Source of the DNA: Sphacelaria rigidula
Taxonomy: Eukaryota; Phaeophyceae; Sphacelariales
Direction: 5' to 3'
Length of the DNA: 23,260 bases
Assembly: GCA_964200075.2 (NCBI GenBank)
Contig: CAXNAA020000271.1
Span: forward strand, 1-23,260
Positions 21,601 through 23,260 of the stretch are shown one piece after another. The notes under the pieces were generated by a model that worked only from the letters and a program-made list of their open reading frames with translations, was not told the DNA's origin and did no database searches. Made by a program: the position numbers and the translations under genes. Numbering within the stretch: the first letter of the stretch is position 1; every line of letters starts with the position of its first letter.

Positions 21601-22695
21601 AAATAGAACCACTCCCTAAAGAAATAATGAAAAAAACACAGTAAAGTAAAACAGAGGGTAGACGAAGAGAGAGAAAAAAATGACGAAAACAAACAAGGAT
21701 GATATTTTGATATTCGATTTTTAGATAGTCATCTGCACTCAAAGTACATACCGGTCGCCCCGGTAGCTAAGTTGGTAACCTCGAACCATCTGACAGCTCT
21801 TTCATGAGTTCGAATCTCGGTGAAGTCACACGATCTGGGATTTTCTTCACATCACGCCCAACAGTGGGGAGTGGAGAGCGAACCATGCCATGAGTACACA
21901 ACCTTCCAAGGGTCGGAAGAATTCATGATTCGCCTGGATATTACTTGACTCAAGTGTAAGTGATTCCTACCGTACGAATTAATCCTTGGCCTTTGTTGTC
22001 AGCGTTGCAACCCGGGTACGCGCGGCCCAGGCACGTGGAATGGCGAAAAGATTGCGTGGAGCCCATTTCGCCCAGCGGTCAACTTTTTTTCTCTCTTTTG
22101 AGCGATTACGCCTGAAAAATCGTAGATTTAGTGCTTCGAATCGGCGATGATTCGTGACGAACCGTGCAGTTGACCTTCGCTTTCACGGTCGACGAGGGGA
22201 ACGGATCGTCGAACTCTTCTCGCCAAAAAAGGTGAGCGTGCGTCGCATAAGGAAGGTGGGTGGGCTACAAGTGAAAAAAAATCCGAAAATCCGAAAATAA
22301 ACTCCTGTGTCGACCTTCTTCCCGTGTGACCCCGGCTGATGCACCCAAATATATCGCAATAAAGAATCTGGGGTCTACAATATAAGAGATGGCAACACAC
22401 AACATTCCGTACGATGTACGCTGGAATCCGTATACTTGATACGTGGGGGAAGATTTTCACTGTACACAGCATTCGATCAATGCGCACCAAAATTTTAAAT
22501 TTGGTGTGTCTGACGTCTGGATAATAACCTCATCATGTCCTGTCTCCGTGCGCACGGCGCACGGTTTACGAAGAGTAAGTCGTCGAGGTCGCGCCCACCC
22601 ACCTGAACGACATGTCCGTATTTTCACCCTCCACCCCCAACTCTTGGAACAAGCCCACCATATTGGGATAGTTCTCCTCGTTGAACACCATGAAC
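3221..22695 (-). CDS. Split gene: FAD amine-oxidase-like domain fused to CFA synthase domain (11 exons seen, both ends missing)
   Basis: Exons (minus strand, 5' to 3'): 22695-22603, 19528-19357, 17177-17010, 15491-15291, 14658-14540, 12754-12613, 10460-10254, 9005-8607, 7372-7188, 4099-3973, 3417-3221. All introns are GT-AG and all phases agree, giving 670 codons without a stop. Exons 1-8 encode a COG2907-type flavoprotein; exons 9-11 encode the first part of a cyclopropane-fatty-acyl-phospholipid synthase domain. CFA synthases add a methylene or methyl from S-adenosylmethionine to unsaturated acyl chains in membrane lipids. The flavoprotein part is often encoded beside cfa in bacteria and is fused to it in plant cyclopropane synthases; its exact role is unsettled. 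No DUF1365 domain lies between the two parts. Missing are the N-terminal Rossmann motif, expected beyond 22695, and the SAM-binding core, cut off by plastid DNA. The product could be cyclopropane, methyl-branched or furan-type fatty acids; the sequence does not say which. Confidence 0.88.
3418..3972 (-). other. Intron 10 (about 0.56 kb)
   Basis: GT-AG intron in phase 0. No repeat or gene was recognised. Confidence 0.8.
3973..4099 (-). CDS. Exon 10 of the amine-oxidase/CFA gene
   Basis: Completes AG|G (Arg) and reads SYMAGEWELIGDNAEH, then DGLRQLFLFFVDNRD, then an acidic/Gly tail. This is the CFA block AYMDGDW-x-DL-xxLFxLFxxNR, and it follows exon 9 (DLGLAR) without a break. It was found by family expectation, since the ORF is too short to stand out. 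The acceptor is ATATGCAG and the donor AAG-GTGAAC. Confidence 0.9.
4256..4308. repeat. 28-bp tandem duplication
   Basis: Two 25-base copies, at 4256-4280 and 4284-4308, differ at one base and are separated by TAG. The first 20 bases of copy 1 are TATAGTGACTGCAGGTATTG. Confidence 0.85.
5127..5192. repeat. Short fold-back hairpin in intron 9
   Basis: AAGCGAAC (5127-5134) pairs with GTTCGCTT (5185-5192) and TACCCATTGAA (5141-5151) pairs with TTCAATGGGTA (5170-5180). A small internal loop separates the two stems and the terminal loop is 18 bases. Confidence 0.65.
5835..5903 (+). repeat. 69-bp dispersed direct repeat, copy 1
   Basis: Starts in a G-run (5827-5840), then CGTACTCATTTGTTGCTTGC onward to CGGA. 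It is identical to 19796-19864 except for one base (A versus G). Confidence 0.9.
7188..7372 (-). CDS. Exon 9: start of CFA synthase domain
   Basis: Reads GCMTIVCPDGTTYTFGDD, then a variable acidic segment, then IKVFDWSFFVRVAMEYDLGL, A. This matches the opening of CFA synthases: GxLTLxEPDGxxxxFG, then IxVxDPxFFxRVxxxGDLGLxEAY. The acceptor is GTGATCAG, and the exon ends with two bases (AG) before GTGATT. Confidence 0.92.
7373..8606 (-). other. Intron 8 (about 1.23 kb)
   Basis: GT-AG, phase 0. It contains one inverted copy of the CGGCTGG repeat (8161-8251). No other feature was recognised. Confidence 0.78.
8161..8251 (-). repeat. CGGCTGG repeat family, copy 1
   Basis: Read on the minus strand: GTAC-TTCATCACATGACC, then CGGCTGGATCCCTGCGG, then TTGAAGTACGACACTCAGTC, ending in TCAATCAA-type repeats. 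It shares its order of words with copies at 10901, 12405 and 21521. Confidence 0.75.
8607..9005 (-). CDS. Exon 8: end of flavoprotein domain and linker
   Basis: 133 codons, the longest exon. It begins DGLRSGLEAATGITGKPVPW, which completes FHE-DG of the FAD site across the splice. Then comes a low-complexity linker of Pro, Ser, Ala and Thr (for example SSAVVSATAAAATEQF) coded partly by GCT/GCA repeats. It ends with a hydrophobic-basic helix, CVRAIVSFLRRTVVK, which in plant enzymes leads directly into the CFA domain. The acceptor is GATGACAG and the donor AAG-GTACGC. Confidence 0.9.
9006..10253 (-). other. Intron 7 (about 1.25 kb)
   Basis: GT-AG, phase 0. It includes a C-rich/CA stretch (9102-9128) and an alternating purine-pyrimidine tract (about 9470-9515) rich in GCGTACGC and CGTACA, which could adopt Z-form. 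No gene was recognised. Confidence 0.78.
10254..10460 (-). CDS. Exon 7 of the amine-oxidase/CFA gene
   Basis: 69 codons, phase 0. Reads LQNLPGTRQIFVSLNPSPLP, then YGHPQFSPSA, then GLWFCGAWRGYGFHE. The last block is the C-terminal FAD-binding signature of the family (TWFCGAWxGYGFHEDG). The acceptor is CCTGCAG and the donor GAG-GTGTGT. Confidence 0.94.
10901..10974 (+). repeat. CGGCTGG repeat family, copy 2
   Basis: GGGTACATCTATCATGTTAC, then CACGGCTGGACCCCTGGGGG, then GTGCGACAATCAATCAATC. The tail is a run of AATC units, as expected for a SINE-like 3' end. Confidence 0.75.
11541..11582. repeat. TACAG/CAGTA minisatellite
   Basis: About eight units of TACAG with interruptions. The last unit GTACAGTGCA can pair with TGCACTGTAC at 11598-11607. 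Confidence 0.8.
12405..12460 (+). repeat. CGGCTGG repeat family, copy 3
   Basis: ATATGACCACGGCTGGACCC, then AGTTGAATTGCGACACTCAA. The 5' part of the family (GTACATTCA) is not preserved. Confidence 0.75.
12570..12612. repeat. TA microsatellite at the exon 6 donor
   Basis: Runs of TA broken by two TGTA units. On the gene strand it starts at the GT of the donor of exon 6, so the splice site lies inside the repeat. Confidence 0.9.
12613..12754 (-). CDS. Exon 6 of the amine-oxidase/CFA gene
   Basis: Completes AG|C (Ser) and reads DEKLMPSRRSAWSAWNYMGT, then an Ala/Lys/Gln-rich insert, then KPVFVTYWLNK. The family motif is LHTDxxLMPxxRxAWxSWNY followed by VTYWMNxLQ. The donor AAG-GTATAT opens straight into a TA microsatellite. 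Confidence 0.94.
12755..14539 (-). other. Intron 5 (about 1.79 kb)
   Basis: GT-AG, phase 2. It contains the 154-bp fold-back element at 13428-13581. The rest shows nothing recognised. Confidence 0.8.
13428..13581. mobile_element. Fold-back, MITE-like element
   Basis: Arms 13428-13490 and 13519-13581 are reverse complements with 8 mismatches in 63 positions. They begin CCCTGGACAA at both ends, around a 28-base centre with the palindrome GTCGGCCGAC (13504-13513). GTAAACT occurs just outside on both sides (13416-13422 and 13586-13592) and may be a target duplication. It has no coding capacity. It is consistent with a non-autonomous DNA transposon. Confidence 0.75.
14540..14658 (-). CDS. Exon 5 of the amine-oxidase/CFA gene
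   Basis: The sequence VIFACPAPTALRIVGEEASC, then EERAALERFECSENIVYVH, follows the family pattern VVLACHxDQALxLL, then E-x-LxxFxYxxNxAxLHTD. The acceptor ACTGTAG at 14659-14665 was chosen because it restores the VIFAC strand in phase with exon 4. A nearer AG at 14640 would break the frame. It ends with two bases (AG) at donor CACAG-GTACGG. Confidence 0.9.
14659..15290 (-). other. Intron 4 (about 0.63 kb)
   Basis: Short GT-AG intron in phase 0. It contains pyrimidine-rich runs near its 3' end (CTCTCTCTCT) and a C-rich stretch at 14990-15012. Nothing else was seen. Confidence 0.8.
15291..15491 (-). CDS. Exon 4 of the amine-oxidase/CFA gene
   Basis: 67 codons, phase 0 at both ends. FGRPQWKTPASRSRQYVTEI matches the family signature GRPQWRTVxGGSRxYV. 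It continues through an amphipathic strand-helix region to WEVVDSKGASRVFDE, where the family has E-x-FD-x-VV-x-A-C. The donor is GAG-GTGTGT and the acceptor CTCCCCAG. Confidence 0.93.
15845..15864 (+). repeat. G-rich tract
   Basis: Runs of 8, 5 and 4 G broken by single A. It could form a G-quadruplex on the plus strand, the non-template strand of nothing recognised; on the transcript of the split gene it would be C-rich. Confidence 0.6.
16403..16530. repeat. 70-bp tandem duplication ending in C-runs
   Basis: GAGGTCAATGG at 16403 and GAGGTTAATGG at 16473 begin two diverged copies. Both continue with TGACT-GGCATG and end in a run of C. Confidence 0.75.
17010..17177 (-). CDS. Exon 3 of the amine-oxidase/CFA gene
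   Basis: 56 whole codons. The sequence VSVREYLKTHGFSESFARFY, then LVPMAAALWSASAADVMNHS, matches the family pattern TLGEFL-xxGYS-x-F-xxxYLxPMAAAIWS. It ends FFHNHQMLQ at donor CAG-GTGTGT; the family has FFxNHGLL here. The acceptor is CGTTTCAG. Phase is 0 at both ends. Confidence 0.93.
17178..19356 (-). other. Intron 2 (about 2.18 kb)
   Basis: GT-AG, phase 0. A plus-strand ORF at 18815-19081 encodes a hydrophobic 88-residue peptide that is not recognised and is probably chance. No repeat family was clearly identified. Confidence 0.78.
19357..19528 (-). CDS. Exon 2 of the amine-oxidase/CFA gene
   Basis: Completes the Ser codon AG|C and continues VSLDDGAVEWGSKGISSLFA, RKRNAFSWGFHSMLREMTRF, NREAP. 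This fits the COG2907 pattern of an SVS-LxWAG segment, LFAxxRN, and the helix MLxDxxRFNR. It ends in an acidic stretch (LLEDDDPRK) at donor AAG-GTACAG in phase 0. Confidence 0.92.
19796..19864 (+). repeat. 69-bp dispersed direct repeat, copy 2
   Basis: Second copy of the repeat at 5835-5903, in the same orientation and about 14 kb away. It also begins with six Gs and is followed by a G-rich run. Flanking sequence differs outside the 69 bases. Confidence 0.9.
20375..20455 (-). repeat. tRNA-like relic (Ser/Leu-type A box)
   Basis: On the minus strand GGCCGACTCGCTGG resembles a tRNA A box, and GGTTCGATTCTC, about 48 bases on, is a near-perfect B box. The acceptor and T stems pair poorly, so this is a tRNA-derived repeat or relic and not a working tRNA. 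Confidence 0.45.
21521..21590 (-). repeat. CGGCTGG repeat family, copy 4
   Basis: Minus strand: GGGTACATTCACCATGTGAC, then GACGGCTTGATCCCCGGGG, then a diverged GAGTTAACGTGCGCAC tail. The match to copy 1 over the 5' half is clear. Confidence 0.7.
21751..21845 (+). repeat. tRNA-derived SINE-like repeat, copy A
   Basis: Begins CCGGTCGCCCCGGTAGCTAA, GTTGGTAACCTCG (A-box region), then GAGTTCGAATCTC (B box), then CGATCTGGGAT. It shares its head and tail words with copy B at 23156. Confidence 0.75.
22603..22695 (-). CDS. Exon 1 (first visible) of the amine-oxidase/CFA gene
   Basis: Encodes FMVFNEENYPNMVGLFQELG, then VEGENTDMSF, matching the COG2907 block where a (D)TG-F-x-V-x-N-E segment precedes NYPN and the DMSF motif. 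The acceptor is CCGCGCAG before 22695 and the donor is CAG-GTGGGT at 22603/22602. It starts with one base and ends with two bases (AG) of split codons. About 60 family residues, including GxGxxG, should precede it and were not found in 22696-23260. Confidence 0.88.
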
Positions 22696-23155
22696 CTGCG
22701 CGGAGGAAACAAGATTGCCAGGGTTTGTTTTCGGTCATATTCCAACAAGTCAGCGACGCACGGGTTGACGAACGTGAACAGACACAGGGTGTAATCGAAT
22801 AATAAACCATTGCCGCGGACCCCAATATAAATACAGCCATAAATGCACGAGACTTCCCTTCCCTCCTCACCGTTGTAGCGATTAAATATTTTCGGAACAT
22901 TTTCCTCCTGCTTCTCTTGCCCTGGTTTTATCACTGTATCATCCTGCTTCCATTACTGTTATGAGTCGGAATGAGGGCCGATTTTGAGTACTATATTTTC
23001 GGGAAAGTGTGCACCGACCACCTTTTGCGGAAGAAATGAAGCCTAGATGAGCCAATCGGTATCGATCACCATAACACGCGTCACTTGAAATGACTACCAC
23101 GCTCATACAAAATGTACTACTCCGAAGTATTATTTTAGTACCTTCAACAAAACAA
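22696..23155. other. Intron or upstream sequence before exon 1
   Basis: Upstream of the exon 1 acceptor on the minus strand. No Rossmann-type GxGxxG exon was found, so the missing N-terminal exon or exons should lie beyond the window. Confidence 0.6.
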
Positions 23156-23260
23156 CCGGTCGCCCCGGTGGCGCAGTTGGTAACCTCGTAACCTTCTTAC
23201 GGTTGAGTAGCGGGGTTTGACTCCCGGAGCGATCTGGGATCTTTTCTAGATAGGAAGAAA
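23156..23260 (+). repeat. tRNA-derived SINE-like repeat, copy B (runs to window edge)
   Basis: CCGGTCGCCCCGGTGGCGCA, GTTGGTAACCTCG is a good A box, and GGGTTTGACTCCC is a diverged B box. The arms fold as a tRNA: acceptor GTCGCCC with GGAGCGAT, and an anticodon stem TCGTA/TACGG around ACCTTCT, whose middle CTT would read as Lys. The loop bases next to it are not standard, so a SINE head derived from tRNA-Lys is more likely than a functional gene. Confidence 0.7.

Larger units (their letters stand above)
19529..22602 (-). other. Intron 1 (about 3.07 kb)
   Basis: GT-AG intron in phase 2. It contains a SINE-like tRNA-derived copy (21751-21845), a copy of the CGGCTGG repeat (21521-21590), a tRNA-like relic on the minus strand (20375-20455) and one arm of the 69-bp repeat (19796-19864). 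Nothing coding is recognised. Confidence 0.8.

Noticed and set aside
22321-22350. Possible fifth copy of the CGGCTGG repeat
   Set aside because: Only GTGTGACCCCGGCTG is shared and the rest does not align; too short to call.

Overview
The window joins two kinds of DNA. Bases 1 to about 3152 are AT-rich plastid DNA of the red lineage: part of a Form ID rbcL, a complete rbcS, a small basic ORF that looks like rpl32, and part of chlB. From about 3153 to the end the base composition becomes balanced, there are no long ORFs, and the sequence is nuclear, with short exons separated by long introns. Plastid-encoded Form ID RuBisCO plus chlB, next to a nuclear gene with introns of roughly 0.5 to 3 kb, suggests a photosynthetic stramenopile. 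The intron lengths fit a brown alga best, but the species cannot be fixed from this sequence and the two parts need not come from the same organism.

Nearly all of the nuclear part is one minus-strand gene. Eleven exons between 22695 and 3221 were found by family motifs. Each has AG before it and GT after it, and the codon phase matches across all ten introns. Spliced in silico they give 670 codons open throughout. The protein begins inside a flavin-dependent amine-oxidase-like domain (COG2907 type), passes through an Ala/Ser/Pro-rich linker, and enters a cyclopropane-fatty-acyl-phospholipid synthase (CFA) domain. This is the domain order of plant cyclopropane fatty acid synthases. The first exon or exons (Rossmann FAD motif) lie beyond the right edge. 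The CFA catalytic core with the S-adenosylmethionine site is missing because plastid DNA begins only about 68 bases into the next intron.

The introns hold the remaining structure: a near-palindromic fold-back element of about 154 bp (13428-13581), two copies of a tRNA-derived SINE-like head (21751 and 23156), a dispersed family with a CGGCTGG core (four copies), an almost identical 69-bp direct repeat (5835 and 19796), a TA microsatellite starting at a splice donor (12570-12612), and several small tandem duplications.

The plastid part has two runs of eight Ns that stand for much longer missing sequence (the end of rbcL and the start of chlB). Its rbcL also has a ten-codon block that replaces conserved sequence, including an active-site Glu. 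The plastid-nuclear junction is therefore either an assembly chimera or a plastid insertion in the nucleus that interrupts a lipid-modification gene. The sequence alone does not decide, though the undersized N gaps favour scaffolding artefact.
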